Part shown: one piece after another, positions 36,434 to 44,575 of the stretch
How positions within the stretch are numbered: the stretch's first letter is position 1
Layout: every line of letters starts with the position of its first letter
From: Singulisphaera sp. GP187
Lineage (GTDB): Bacteria > Planctomycetota > Planctomycetia > Gemmatales > Gemmataceae
Direction: 5' to 3'
Assembly (NCBI GenBank): GCA_945905925.1
Contig: CAMDQN010000015.1
Coordinates: 1-64,000 of the forward strand
DNA: 64,000 nucleotides
Translations under genes and position numbers: made by a program
The notes under the pieces: generated by a model
Told to the model about the DNA's origin: nothing
What the model saw: only the letters and a program-made list of their open reading frames with translations
Databases searched by the model: none

Positions 36434-36484
36434 AGTGAGCCGCAAGCGGCTTCGCGAGTCTCGCGAAGCCGCTTGCGGCTCACT
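36434..36484. terminator. Perfect 25-bp palindrome, bidirectional terminator candidate
   Basis: AGTGAGCCGCAAGCGGCTTC... (36434-36458), a single T, and the exact complement (36460-36484) form a stem of 25 pairs with almost no loop. It lies between the converging methyltransferase and DUF1501 genes. Confidence 0.75.
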
Positions 36485-36502
36485 TAGCTGATCTGACTTG
36501 TG

Positions 36503-37795
36503 TTACACCAACTCTTCGACCTTGTTGCGGTCGTCGAGAATGTACATCGGGCGGCCGGCGCCGTTCGGGAACGTGTAGCCCGCGTCAATGCCCATTGCAC
36601 CGTAGATCGTGCTGAGCAGGTGCGGCACCTTGTACGGCCGGTCCTTCGGGTACTCGCCCTTCGCGGAACTGCTGCCGATCGCCTGACCCATCTTCAACCC
36701 ACCGCCGGCGATCATCGCGCCCATCACGGGGGACCAGTGGTCGCGACCGCCGTCGGAGCCGTTGATCTTCGGCGTGCGACCGAACTCACCCCACATCACC
36801 GTGACCACGTCGTCCTGCATTCCGCGATCGTGCAGGTCGTTGATCAGGTTCGCGATGCCGCGGTCCACTTGCGGCAGCATCCGCTTCAGTTCCTTGAAGT
36901 TGCTCGTGTGCGTATCCCACCCGCCGATGGAGAGCGTCACACAGCCGACACCGGCTTCGACCAGCCGACGCGCAGTCAGGAACTGCTCGACGCCTTGGTA
37001 GCGGTCGCGGGTCTTCGGGTCTTCGTTCTTCAGGTCGAGCGCTTTCCGAACCACGCCGGAAGAGATCATGTCGAACGCGCGACCGGCGAACGAGTCCATG
37101 CCCTTCATAGTGCCGCTCGCGTCGATCTCGCGACGGGCCGTGTCGAACTTGCCGAGCAGGTCTTTGCGGTCGTCCATGCGGTCGGCGTTGACGCCGCTCG
37201 CGAGCCGCAGGTTTTCCATGCCAGCACCACTCGGCGTGAACGGCCGGTGCGCCACGCCCAAGTAACCGGGTTCGGTGCCCATGCTGCCGCCGCCGCGGAG
37301 CGAGACGAACGGCGGCACGTCGTTGGTCGCGCCGCTGCGGAGCTTCGAGATCACCGAGCCGAACGACGGGTGCGACGCGATCCGGTTCGTGTTCTCGCTG
37401 TACCCAGTGCTCACGAGCGAATCGGAGTGTTCGTCAACGGAGATGAGCGAGCGAACGCAGGCGAGTTTGTCCCACATGCGAGCTTGGAGCGGCATGTGTT
37501 CGCAGATTTGCACGCCGGGCACGTTCGTCTGAATGGGTTTGAACTCGCCGCGGAACTCCATCGGCGCTTCGGGCTTGAGATCGTACATGTCCATGTGGGA
37601 CGGCCCACCGGGCAGGTAGATCATGATGGCCGCCTTTTGCGGCGTGGACTTCACGGCACTTGCCGGGTCTTGCGCGGCCTTGAGACGGAGCATATCGGCG
37701 AGTGTCAGCCCGGCCCCGAATGCCCCGAGTTGCAGGAAGTTACGGCGGCTGATGTTGTCGCAATACCGTTGGCGGTCGCCCCAGAAAGTCAGCAT
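36503..37795 (-). CDS. DUF1501 twin-arginine-exported protein
   Basis: Second DUF1501 protein of the window, 430 residues. A Tat signal is present (NISRRNFLQLGAFGAGLTLA). Conserved stretches are IYLPGGPSHMDMYDLKPEAP, a VRSLISVDEHSDS segment, LSIGGWDTHTSNFKELKRML, VMWGEFGRTPKINGSDGGRD and PYKVPHLLSTIYGAMGID. It is more compact than the copy at 12125 and belongs to a different subgroup. No DUF1549/1553 partner is adjacent, which is unusual for this family. Confidence 0.9.
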   Translation of the reverse strand: MLTFWGDRQRYCDNISRRNFLQLGAFGAGLTLADMLRLKAAQDPASAVKSTPQKAAIMIYLPGGPSHMDMYDLKPEAPMEFRGEFKPIQTNVPGVQICEHMPLQARMWDKLACVRSLISVDEHSDSLVSTGYSENTNRIASHPSFGSVISKLRSGATNDVPPFVSLRGGGSMGTEPGYLGVAHRPFTPSGAGMENLRLASGVNADRMDDRKDLLGKFDTARREIDASGTMKGMDSFAGRAFDMISSGVVRKALDLKNEDPKTRDRYQGVEQFLTARRLVEAGVGCVTLSIGGWDTHTSNFKELKRMLPQVDRGIANLINDLHDRGMQDDVVTVMWGEFGRTPKINGSDGGRDHWSPVMGAMIAGGGLKMGQAIGSSSAKGEYPKDRPYKVPHLLSTIYGAMGIDAGYTFPNGAGRPMYILDDRNKVEELV

Positions 37796-37948
37796 GACAT
37801 AGCTCCGAGTGGCGGACAGGTGGGAAGGTCGGCAGGATCGCGGGAAGGTCCGGCAGCGCAGTTAGTAGCTAACCACAAAGATTAGCTTGAACGCGCTCCG
37901 GTCGCAACCGGAAAGTTCGGAATGTTCCGAACGGCGAAGGAATGTCGT

Positions 37949-38593
37949 TCACAGGGGCATTGAGCCGTCGTCCTGATCGGACGTGAAGCGGGCTTTGTTC
38001 TGCAGGAACGCCGCGACGCGCGGCGCCATGTAGTCTCGCAGCTCCGCGAGGCTCACCGGGCGGTACTCGCACGCGTCCACGCCCACGTCGCGTACCATCA
38101 TGCTCAGGTTCGCGTCGTCGTCGCGCCTCAGACGCCCGTGGACGTGCCCGTACAAGTGCCAGCTCCCGTGGAACGCCTTGTTCCAGCTCCGCATCGGGTA
38201 GTGGTTCAGCCAGATCTCTTGACCCTCGGCGCGAATCATCCCCTGCTCGATCGTATCGCTGAACACGGGCGTGATCTCTCCGCGATCGTGGTTACCCCAC
38301 ACGAGGAACACGTTCTCGCACCGGATGCGGTCGCGATAATGTCGAGCCTCCGCGAATCCGCCCAGGCAGAAATCGCCCAAAATCCAGAGCGTGTCGTCAA
38401 GCCCAACGCGTGTGTTAATGGCTTCGAGAAGTGCGTCGTCGTGGCGTTTCACCGTGTCGTCGGAGAGGCGGAGCCGCGCACGCGGGTCGCCGCGCAGAGC
38501 GGCTTTCTCCTCGCGCGACATGAACGGCCGCCCGCAATACTTGATGATGTTGCCGTGGCCGAAGTGCGTGTCGGCCGTGAACCAGAATTGCAT
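37949..38593 (-). CDS. Calcineurin-like metallophosphoesterase
   Basis: Cytoplasmic phosphoesterase of 214 residues. The two-metal site is built from FTADTHFGHGNI, ILGDFCLGG, VWGNHDRGE, NHYPMRSWNKAFHGSW and YGHVHGRL. The short form with the NHYP motif matches bacterial and phage phosphoesterases of unknown substrate, some encoded near RNA-repair genes. Its start codon directly abuts the palindrome at 38596-38725, so no Shine-Dalgarno sequence is visible. It may be co-transcribed with the DUF1080 gene upstream. Confidence 0.85.
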   Translation of the reverse strand: MQFWFTADTHFGHGNIIKYCGRPFMSREEKAALRGDPRARLRLSDDTVKRHDDALLEAINTRVGLDDTLWILGDFCLGGFAEARHYRDRIRCENVFLVWGNHDRGEITPVFSDTIEQGMIRAEGQEIWLNHYPMRSWNKAFHGSWHLYGHVHGRLRRDDDANLSMMVRDVGVDACEYRPVSLAELRDYMAPRVAAFLQNKARFTSDQDDGSMPL

Positions 38594-38595
38594 GA

Positions 38596-38725
38596 TAGTG
38601 TTTGGTGTTTAGTGTTTGGTGTTTGGAGGTATTTTAACCAGACACGCGACCCGTTTCACAGGTTCGATTGCCTGACCAAACCAGACACGAAACACGAAAC
38701 ACCAAACACCGAACACCAAACACTA
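38596..38725. repeat. GTGTTTGGTGTTTAG palindrome filling the DUF1080-phosphoesterase gap
   Basis: TAGTGTTTGGTGTTTAGTGT... (38596-38626) is complementary to the region of about 38676-38725 built from ACACCAAACACC units. The element spans the whole gap; its right end includes the stop codon of the minus-strand DUF1080 gene (38723-38725), and its left end touches the phosphoesterase start. Confidence 0.8.
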
Positions 38726-39286
38726 CTTCCCGTCGCTGATGCGGACGTTCTTGATGGCAATCCCGCCGAACTCGGCGCGGATGCTGAACGGCCCCTTCTC
38801 GGTCTTCGTTTTCTGCGTGCCGGCGGCTTCGCCGTTGATTTTGTACTCGACGCTGCCGCCCTTCGCGGTGATCTCCATCTTGTTCCACTCACCGACCTTG
38901 ATCTTCAGGTTCTTGGCGGTGGGGTTGATGTCGAATTTGGTGCCGAGGAACAGAAGGTCGTTGTTGCACTTGTCGTCCGGTTTGAAGTCGAACCGGATGG
39001 TGAAATCGCCACTCACAGGCGCTACCGTTTCGATGTACCGGTCGCCTTTCACGGCGGGGTCGATGACCAGCTCGCCGTCCTTCACCACGTAGCGATTGTC
39101 GAAGGCTTGGGTCTTGCCTTCGAGCAACACGGGCTTGCCGTCTTTGCCGGCGCCCTTCTGTTGCCAGCCGTCCAGGTTCTTGCCATTGAAGATCAGTTTG
39201 AAGCCGGATTCGAGTTTGAAATCGTCGGCCGCGACAACGAACGTCGTCGTCGCGCAGACCAGCAGCGCACAGGAGAGGAGACGCAT
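38723..39286 (-). CDS. Secreted DUF1080 (3-keto-disaccharide hydrolase) domain protein
   Basis: Exported single-domain DUF1080 protein of 187 residues. A signal peptide (MRLLSCALLVCATTTFVVA) is followed by [17 protein letters not shown], the family's N-terminal motif, then DFTIRFDFKPDDKCNNDLLF, VGEWNKMEITAKGGSVEYKI and FSIRAEFGGIAIKNVRI. It has one jelly-roll, unlike the two-domain copy at 11034. Probable role is glycan or keto-sugar hydrolysis outside the cytoplasm. The stop codon lies within a palindromic repeat. Confidence 0.87.
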   Translation of the reverse strand: MRLLSCALLVCATTTFVVAADDFKLESGFKLIFNGKNLDGWQQKGAGKDGKPVLLEGKTQAFDNRYVVKDGELVIDPAVKGDRYIETVAPVSGDFTIRFDFKPDDKCNNDLLFLGTKFDINPTAKNLKIKVGEWNKMEITAKGGSVEYKINGEAAGTQKTKTEKGPFSIRAEFGGIAIKNVRISDGK

Positions 39287-39646
39287 CGGAGGACACCTCG
39301 GGTTGAAAGGGAATTGTGTAGCCGCGACTCGAAGAGGAGCACGGCCGGAGTGACTTCGAGAGACAGATTACCGCGCCGGGTAGAGCGGGACCAGCATTGT
39401 GAAGCGAAGACGGACGCCGTCAGACGCGGCGCGGTCGGGACTGCTGGCGGATCGCCCTTCAATTGTCGTCTTTCTTTTTTAACTCGTCCTTACCCTATAA
39501 CAGCCCTGTGGTGTGTCGATGAGAGGCGGATGATATCGCGCGACAGACGTGTCGCGATCCGCGGCGCATTCCGTTTACTTCTGATCGGACCGCTCGGATC
39601 AGGTTTTCACCGGCACACGCCACCGGGCACAGGGAAAGCGGCACTT
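39287..39646. other. Divergent gap before the FAD oxidoreductase operon
   Basis: This 360-bp region separates divergent genes. It contains a T-rich stretch (about 39468-39484) and is otherwise featureless to me. It should hold promoters for both directions. A longer start for the oxidoreductase (ATG at 39530) is possible but adds non-family sequence. Confidence 0.4.
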
Positions 39647-41017
39647 ATGCACACTTGGAAGGTGGGGATTATCGGCGGCGGTCCCGGTGGCTTGATGACA
39701 GCGTACAGCCTGCAAAAGTGCGCGACCGTGCCGTACACAACGACCATCTTCGAGGCCGGAACGCGCCTGGGCGGGAAGATTCTCACTAACCGGTTCTCGC
39801 ACGCCGGGGCCAACTACGAGGCAGGCGCCGCGGAACTCTATGACTACTCACCCGTCGTGGACGAGGACGCGCTACGGGAACTGGTCGAAGAACTCGGCCT
39901 GTCGGTCACCCCGATGCGCGGGTCCGCGGTAATCATGAATCACCGCGTCCTGTCCAATCTCGAAGACATTCGTGACCACATCGGAGCCGGCGCGTGCGGC
40001 GCGCTGAGCGCGTTCGACCGGAGCGCCAAGGACCGGATCAGTCCGCACGAGTTCTACAATTCCGATGACCCAACCGGCGCGGACGCCGACCCGACCAACC
40101 GCCGGTTTGATACACTTCTCGCGGAACTCCCGGAGCCGGGCACGCGGCACTATATTCAAAACATGATTCACAGTGATCTGGCGACCGAGCCGGAAAAGAC
40201 CAGTATCGTATACGGCCTGCATAACTACTTGATGAACGACCCGTCCTACATGCAGTTATACAGCATCGCGGGCGGTAACGAACTTCTACCGCGGGAACTC
40301 GCCGCGCGTGTGCGCGCGACGAAGCACATGGAACACGCGGTCACCGCCGTAGGCAAGGGCGAGGACGGGAAACTTGTCGTTACTTCCACGCACCACGGAC
40401 ACGAGCGGCACGACGAGTTCGATTTCGTGGTGGTCGCACTGCCCAACAACTACCTGCCGTCGATTACATATCAAGGCGGGCGGTTGGCTGCAGCGCTGAA
40501 GGAACACTATGCACACTACGATCATCCGGCGCACTACTTGCGCATCACCATCCTGTTCGATAGAACGTTTTGGCGCGACGCGCTACCCGATTCATACTGG
40601 ATGCTGGACCGGTTCGGCGGGTGCTGTCTCTACGACGAATCTTCGCGCGAGCCTGGCGCCACGCACAGCGTGTTAGGTTGGCTTGTGGGCGGCGAAGCGG
40701 CCCGCGAGATGAGCGAGTTGAGTGACGAACAACTGATTGAGGCGGCACTCGATTCGTTGCCCGAATTTCTCTCTCACGGCCGTCGGTTCTACATCGAAGG
40801 TCGAATTCATCGCTGGGTCGGGGCGGTCAATGCGCTGCCCGGGGGAGTTATCAAGCGGAGCCTCGACCGGCGGCACCGGCCCGAACCGGTGGAACACCCG
40901 AACCTGTTCTTTGTCGGCGACTATTTGTTCGATTCCACACTCAACGGCGTTTTAGATTCGGCCGGATACGTGGCCGAATGGGTCGCCGCGCGGATGACCG
41001 AAACCTCTGGAGCATGA
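39647..41017 (+). CDS. FAD/NAD(P)-dependent amine oxidase-like oxidoreductase
   Basis: Flavoprotein of 456 residues. The dinucleotide-binding motif is VGIIGGGPGGLMTAYSL and is followed by the second motif EAGTRLGGKI, placing it with protoporphyrinogen oxidase/monoamine oxidase relatives. The C-terminal FAD motif is LFFVGDYLFDSTLNGVLDSA. The middle region is unlike well-known enzymes. It heads a tight operon: its stop overlaps the next start (ATGA) and the third gene follows after three bases. Partners are an RMD1-like protein and a membrane acyltransferase, an unusual set. Substrate is unknown. Confidence 0.85.
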   Translation: MHTWKVGIIGGGPGGLMTAYSLQKCATVPYTTTIFEAGTRLGGKILTNRFSHAGANYEAGAAELYDYSPVVDEDALRELVEELGLSVTPMRGSAVIMNHRVLSNLEDIRDHIGAGACGALSAFDRSAKDRISPHEFYNSDDPTGADADPTNRRFDTLLAELPEPGTRHYIQNMIHSDLATEPEKTSIVYGLHNYLMNDPSYMQLYSIAGGNELLPRELAARVRATKHMEHAVTAVGKGEDGKLVVTSTHHGHERHDEFDFVVVALPNNYLPSITYQGGRLAAALKEHYAHYDHPAHYLRITILFDRTFWRDALPDSYWMLDRFGGCCLYDESSREPGATHSVLGWLVGGEAAREMSELSDEQLIEAALDSLPEFLSHGRRFYIEGRIHRWVGAVNALPGGVIKRSLDRRHRPEPVEHPNLFFVGDYLFDSTLNGVLDSAGYVAEWVAARMTETSGA

Positions 41018-41859
41018 GATTGAGTGAGCACAACCAAATAGCCAGCAGCTCGGAGGTCGAACACGTCGCATTCGTTACCGAAGCCGCTGCCGGGCAAACC
41101 GTGTTGATAGAATTTCCCGAACCGATCAAGCGCCGGGCCGTACTGGTCCGTAGCAGTCCAGCCAGTTCGCACCCACAACCGGTTCCGGCCAACGAGTTGC
41201 TGATTCTCTCTGTCCCCGCGCCCGTGGAGGAAGACCCGAACCTGCTGGCCTGGGTGCGGGATTGGGTCGGTGCCGCCACACCGGATAACGACCACAAGAG
41301 CCAGATGATTGCGTTCCAGGGCGCGCAAATCTTCTGGGCGCCGGGGTGCATCGCGCTCGTCACGCACCCGGACCGGCGCGCTGCGGTTCGCAAGGCGTTG
41401 ATCGAGTTCGCTTATTACGAAAACGAACTGCGTGCCATCGAGCGCGACCTGGGTTTTCTGTGGCCGGACCTGGAAGCACACGCACCGCTCGCGTTCGAGT
41501 TCGACGAGAAATCGGTTCGCAAGCGGCAGCAACTCTCGAAGCGGTTCCAACAGATACTCGCGATTCGCGCTCGCCTCGCGCGGATCACGCCGCACGTACT
41601 CTGCCCGCATCTTCACCCGCCCACACTCGCCAGTCAGGTCGGTGAGCGCCTACGCGAGCGCACCCGACTGACGCACCGTCTCGAATTCATCAGCGGGCAG
41701 TTGGAGGTCTTCGAGCGCGTCTACGATTTGTGTGGCCAGCGTGCGAGCGACTTCATGCTGGCCCGAACGGGCCACACGTTGGAGTGGGTTATTATTATTC
41801 TGCTCTTAACCCAAACCATCCTCGTTGGCGTCGAACTTATGTCCACTCTGGGGAAGTGA
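41014..41859 (+). CDS. RMD1/DUF155-like protein with C-terminal membrane anchor
   Basis: Protein of 281 residues. The C-terminal part resembles RMD1/DUF155 proteins: an alpha-helical segment (LTHRLEFISGQLEVFERVYDL), then a hydrophobic tail helix (LEWVIIILLLTQTILVGVEL). In the middle, FEFDEKSVRKRQQLSKRFQQ is probably coiled-coil. Yeast RMD1 relatives are mitochondrial or cytoskeletal and of unclear function; bacterial ones are uncharacterised. The start overlaps the oxidoreductase stop by four bases, so the two are translationally coupled. Confidence 0.6.
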   Translation: MRLSEHNQIASSSEVEHVAFVTEAAAGQTVLIEFPEPIKRRAVLVRSSPASSHPQPVPANELLILSVPAPVEEDPNLLAWVRDWVGAATPDNDHKSQMIAFQGAQIFWAPGCIALVTHPDRRAAVRKALIEFAYYENELRAIERDLGFLWPDLEAHAPLAFEFDEKSVRKRQQLSKRFQQILAIRARLARITPHVLCPHLHPPTLASQVGERLRERTRLTHRLEFISGQLEVFERVYDLCGQRASDFMLARTGHTLEWVIIILLLTQTILVGVELMSTLGK

Positions 41860-41862
41860 GAC

Positions 41863-42945
41863 ATGCGCTATGCCTCGATAGATGTTCTCCGAACAATCGC
41901 GATATTCTTGATGGTGCTGGTTCACTTCATGGAGAATCTGTCGGGCGTCGACTGGGCGCCGGCCGGACTCGGGGCGCCCCTCTTTACCTTTCTCGTGGGC
42001 GTCAGTTATCGGCTCTGGCTCAGCTCGCAAGAGGCCAAGGGGAAAAGCGATAGTGACATCTCAACAGTCACGATCCGCCGCGGGCTGTTTCTCTTCGCGC
42101 TGGGGTTCGCCTTCAACATTCTCGTGTGGCTCCCAGAAGACACTTTCAACTGGGACGTGTTGACCCTCATCGGCGCCTCGTTGTTGATGTTAAATGTTGT
42201 CCGCAACCTCCCGCTCCCGGTTCTGGCGCTGATCGGAATCGTTGCGTTTATGTTAGGCCCGGTGCTGCGGGCTACCGCCGACTACCCGACGTACTGGACG
42301 CAAGGCTATTTCGACCCTGATCTCACGCTCTCGGACGTGGTACTCGGGTTCCTGGCGATCGGTTATTTCCCGGTGTTCCCCTGGATCCTGTTCCCCCTCG
42401 CGGGGTTCGTGACCGCGACACTGTTCTTCACGGACCCGTCGGAAAACGAACCGCCCACGATCAGCACCGCGATCTTCGGCGCGGTGCTGATCGTGGGCGC
42501 GGTAAGCACCCGGTTGCTTCGCTCTTACGCACCAGTCCCGGTTGCGTCAAATGTCTTGGGAGGGTGGACGATGTTTCCCGCGACTCTCGAATACATCACC
42601 GGAATGCTCGGGTTGGTGCTGGTGCTGTTCGCACTTGGGCATCGTTGGATCGACCGCAACCCGAAGTTCGCGGAGCGGAAGGGCTTGTTCAAAGTCGCAG
42701 GGACGTTCGGTAAGTATTCGCTCTCGATGTATTTATTGCATCACGTCGTGCATCTCTGGCCGTTGTGGATATACGGCGCGTCGATGGGTGAAGATCCGAC
42801 CCAGTTCTGGCGGAACGCGATTTCCGTGTGGGTCGCAATTCCTTTGTCGTTTCTATGTTTGGCGAGTTGTTATTGGTTGTTACGTTGGATGGAGCGAACC
42901 GAGCGGGGCGGCGTCGAATCCTGGATGCGCCATTTGTGTGATTGA
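41863..42945 (+). CDS. Multi-pass membrane acyltransferase (HGSNAT/DUF1624-like)
   Basis: Integral membrane protein of 360 residues with about ten helices. The N-terminal motif RYASIDVLRTIAIFLMVLVHF resembles the start of heparan-alpha-glucosaminide acetyltransferase-like (DUF1624) and acyltransferase-3 proteins, where the histidine helps transfer an acyl group across the membrane. A later segment, GKYSLSMYLLHHVVHLW, also fits these families. It is the third gene of the oxidoreductase operon, three bases after the RMD1-like stop. Codon use is more A/T-rich at third positions near the end than in most neighbours, hinting at recent acquisition, but this was not measured. Confidence 0.78.
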   Translation: MRYASIDVLRTIAIFLMVLVHFMENLSGVDWAPAGLGAPLFTFLVGVSYRLWLSSQEAKGKSDSDISTVTIRRGLFLFALGFAFNILVWLPEDTFNWDVLTLIGASLLMLNVVRNLPLPVLALIGIVAFMLGPVLRATADYPTYWTQGYFDPDLTLSDVVLGFLAIGYFPVFPWILFPLAGFVTATLFFTDPSENEPPTISTAIFGAVLIVGAVSTRLLRSYAPVPVASNVLGGWTMFPATLEYITGMLGLVLVLFALGHRWIDRNPKFAERKGLFKVAGTFGKYSLSMYLLHHVVHLWPLWIYGASMGEDPTQFWRNAISVWVAIPLSFLCLASCYWLLRWMERTERGGVESWMRHLCD

Positions 42946-43156
42946 CGCAATTCTCGGAGATCGCTCAAGTGCGGGTGGGGTGGGCCTACCAGTGCGGGAT
43001 ATAGGTCATAGAGACGGGCTTGAACTCCGCTTTGCGCAGTAACCGCTGGCCGTAATGGTCTTCGCAACTGGTGGGAATATCTATGACGGGTTTGCGTTCG
43101 TCACGAGATAGCCCCTGACTTTCGATTGATGTGGTCAGCCGCTTCCGCAGCAGCGT

Positions 43157-43195
43157 AAACGAAGACACCCGGGGAAACCCTGGGTGTCTTCGTTT
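43157..43195. terminator. Strong bidirectional terminator hairpin
   Basis: AAACGAAGACACCCGGGG (43157-43174), loop AAA, and CCCTGGGTGTCTTCGTTT (43178-43195) form an 18-base stem with flanking A and T runs, between the acyltransferase operon and the converging HExxH gene. The remaining gap (42946-43156) shows no gene. Confidence 0.8.
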
Positions 43196-43204
43196 CGGGC
43201 CGTG

Positions 43205-44263
43205 TTACGGTTTCGCCGGTCGCGGAAGTTCCGGCGGGAGCAGCAGGGAGGGCGGCGGGAGTTCTGGTGCTGTGGGGCGCACTACCGGACTGCTGCCGAA
43301 TGCGCTCGGGTCCGGCTGCGGGAGGTACGCGGGCTTCGCCGGCTCGCGGTCCGGGGCGGTTCCGCGAACGGCCTTAACCGGCGGTTCGAGCAGTGGCATC
43401 GACGGAGCCGCTGACGTGCGGAGTTCGGTCTTGGGGGCACTTCCACTACTCGTCAGACCGCCCGGCGGGGTCGTGTCGCGGGCGACCACGCGAGCCGGCG
43501 GTGTCTTCAGTGCGGTCAACCACGACTCTTCCAGCGAGTCGATCGTGTCGAAGCCGTACAACTTGCTCGCAGCCGCGTTCCAGCTCTCAGCGGTGTTACC
43601 CTGCATTCCGAGGCCGAGGAACTGAAGGAGCTTCGCGCGCCCTTCCTTACCGTCGCCGCCTTTCTTCACGAGGTAGTCCGACACGGAGTAGCCTTGTGCG
43701 TACAGCACGATCATGTCGCGCGGGTACTCGGTCATGCGGAACAGCACGCGGAGGCGAATCCCGCGACCGGCGTTCAACAGTTCGCGACAGCGCACATCGT
43801 GGTTGAAGCGTTCCTCGTCGTTCTCGCTGAGGACGCTCCCGCCTTCGTCGGCCCATCGCGGTACCGGGCGTCCGAAGTGGTGCGCGAAAACAGTGTGAGT
43901 TACTTCGTGCGGTAAAACGCTGTGAAGTAACTGCTTCGCATCGCCGCGAATCTCCATGCGGAGACTAGTGACGACCGGTTTGCCGGCGTCGGTGCTAAAG
44001 GTGAACGTAGTCGCGCCACCCGCGGAGCCTTGCGTGATCTGCACCTGAAGCGGACACCGGCGAGACCACTGCGGCATCTCTTTACCGGTCCACTCGATGG
44101 CCTTTTCTTTGCGGTAGAACTCGGCCATGTCGCCGAATTTCTTCGCGAGTTCGGCGGTCGGCGCTTCGGTGCTGAAGTTGGCCGTATCGTAATTCGCGGC
44201 GGACGCGATCGCGGGTGCCAGAAGCACCGCGACGAACGCGCTGATGTGCCGACGAAGAGTCAT
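43205..44263 (-). CDS. Secreted HExxH metallopeptidase-like protein (DUF1570-like)
   Basis: Exported protein of 352 residues. A signal peptide (1-22) is followed by a domain with HEVTHTVFAHHFGRPVPRWADEG. The HExxH motif (His119, Glu120, His123) and the downstream Glu140 in WADEG fit a zinc gluzincin-type peptidase site. The last 100 residues are a low-complexity Pro/Ala/Ser-rich tail (SLLLPPELPRPAKP), probably disordered or wall-associated. The family is frequent in planctomycetes; no substrate is known. It is divergent from the ApbE gene. Confidence 0.8.
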   Translation of the reverse strand: MTLRRHISAFVAVLLAPAIASAANYDTANFSTEAPTAELAKKFGDMAEFYRKEKAIEWTGKEMPQWSRRCPLQVQITQGSAGGATTFTFSTDAGKPVVTSLRMEIRGDAKQLLHSVLPHEVTHTVFAHHFGRPVPRWADEGGSVLSENDEERFNHDVRCRELLNAGRGIRLRVLFRMTEYPRDMIVLYAQGYSVSDYLVKKGGDGKEGRAKLLQFLGLGMQGNTAESWNAAASKLYGFDTIDSLEESWLTALKTPPARVVARDTTPPGGLTSSGSAPKTELRTSAAPSMPLLEPPVKAVRGTAPDREPAKPAYLPQPDPSAFGSSPVVRPTAPELPPPSLLLPPELPRPAKP

Positions 44264-44575
44264 TCCCTTGACCTCCGTGGTAATGACGACTGGGTCGCGT
44301 TATGCGCCCGTGGTGCGGTGAAGCAAGGGTCGTCAGGAGTCTAACCGCAACCGCTGTGCCGGGAATATGCGAGTCGCGACACCCGTAGAAATGTAGTCGC
44401 GCAAATTCCGGTGGGGGCAGTGGTTCGGGATTCGACGAGTCGTGACGGTCGGAACGGATCGCGTCGCACCTGGTGTAATAAGTACAGGTAGACGCGATCC
44501 GCACCGGCTTTGTAAGTGTTACAAGGAAAACGTTTCTGATCGCACTCGCGATTCGCTTCGCGCTGGGGGTCAACG
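44264..44575. other. Divergent gap before apbE with an operator-like hairpin
   Basis: This 312-bp region separates the HExxH and ApbE genes. The hairpin at 44455-44501 is the only clear structure; the rest has no family-like frame. It must contain promoters for both genes. Confidence 0.45.
44455..44501. promoter_or_regulatory. Nested inverted repeat upstream of apbE
   Basis: CGGATCGCGTC (44455-44465) pairs with GACGCGATCCG (44491-44501) and an inner ACCTG pairs with CAGGT around an AT-rich centre. It lies 74 bp before the ApbE start. It could be an operator or an mRNA hairpin; no known motif was recognised. Confidence 0.4.

Noticed and set aside
38596-38725. Microsatellite or sequencing artefact
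   Set aside because: The GTGTTTGG and CACCAAAC words form a long inverted repeat with an unrelated central sequence, in a gap where other palindromes occur, so it fits the repeat pattern better.
39463-39501. Sigma-70 promoter (TTGTCG and TATAAC) upstream of the flavoprotein gene
   Set aside because: The spacing between the two boxes is 27 bases, too long for a standard promoter.
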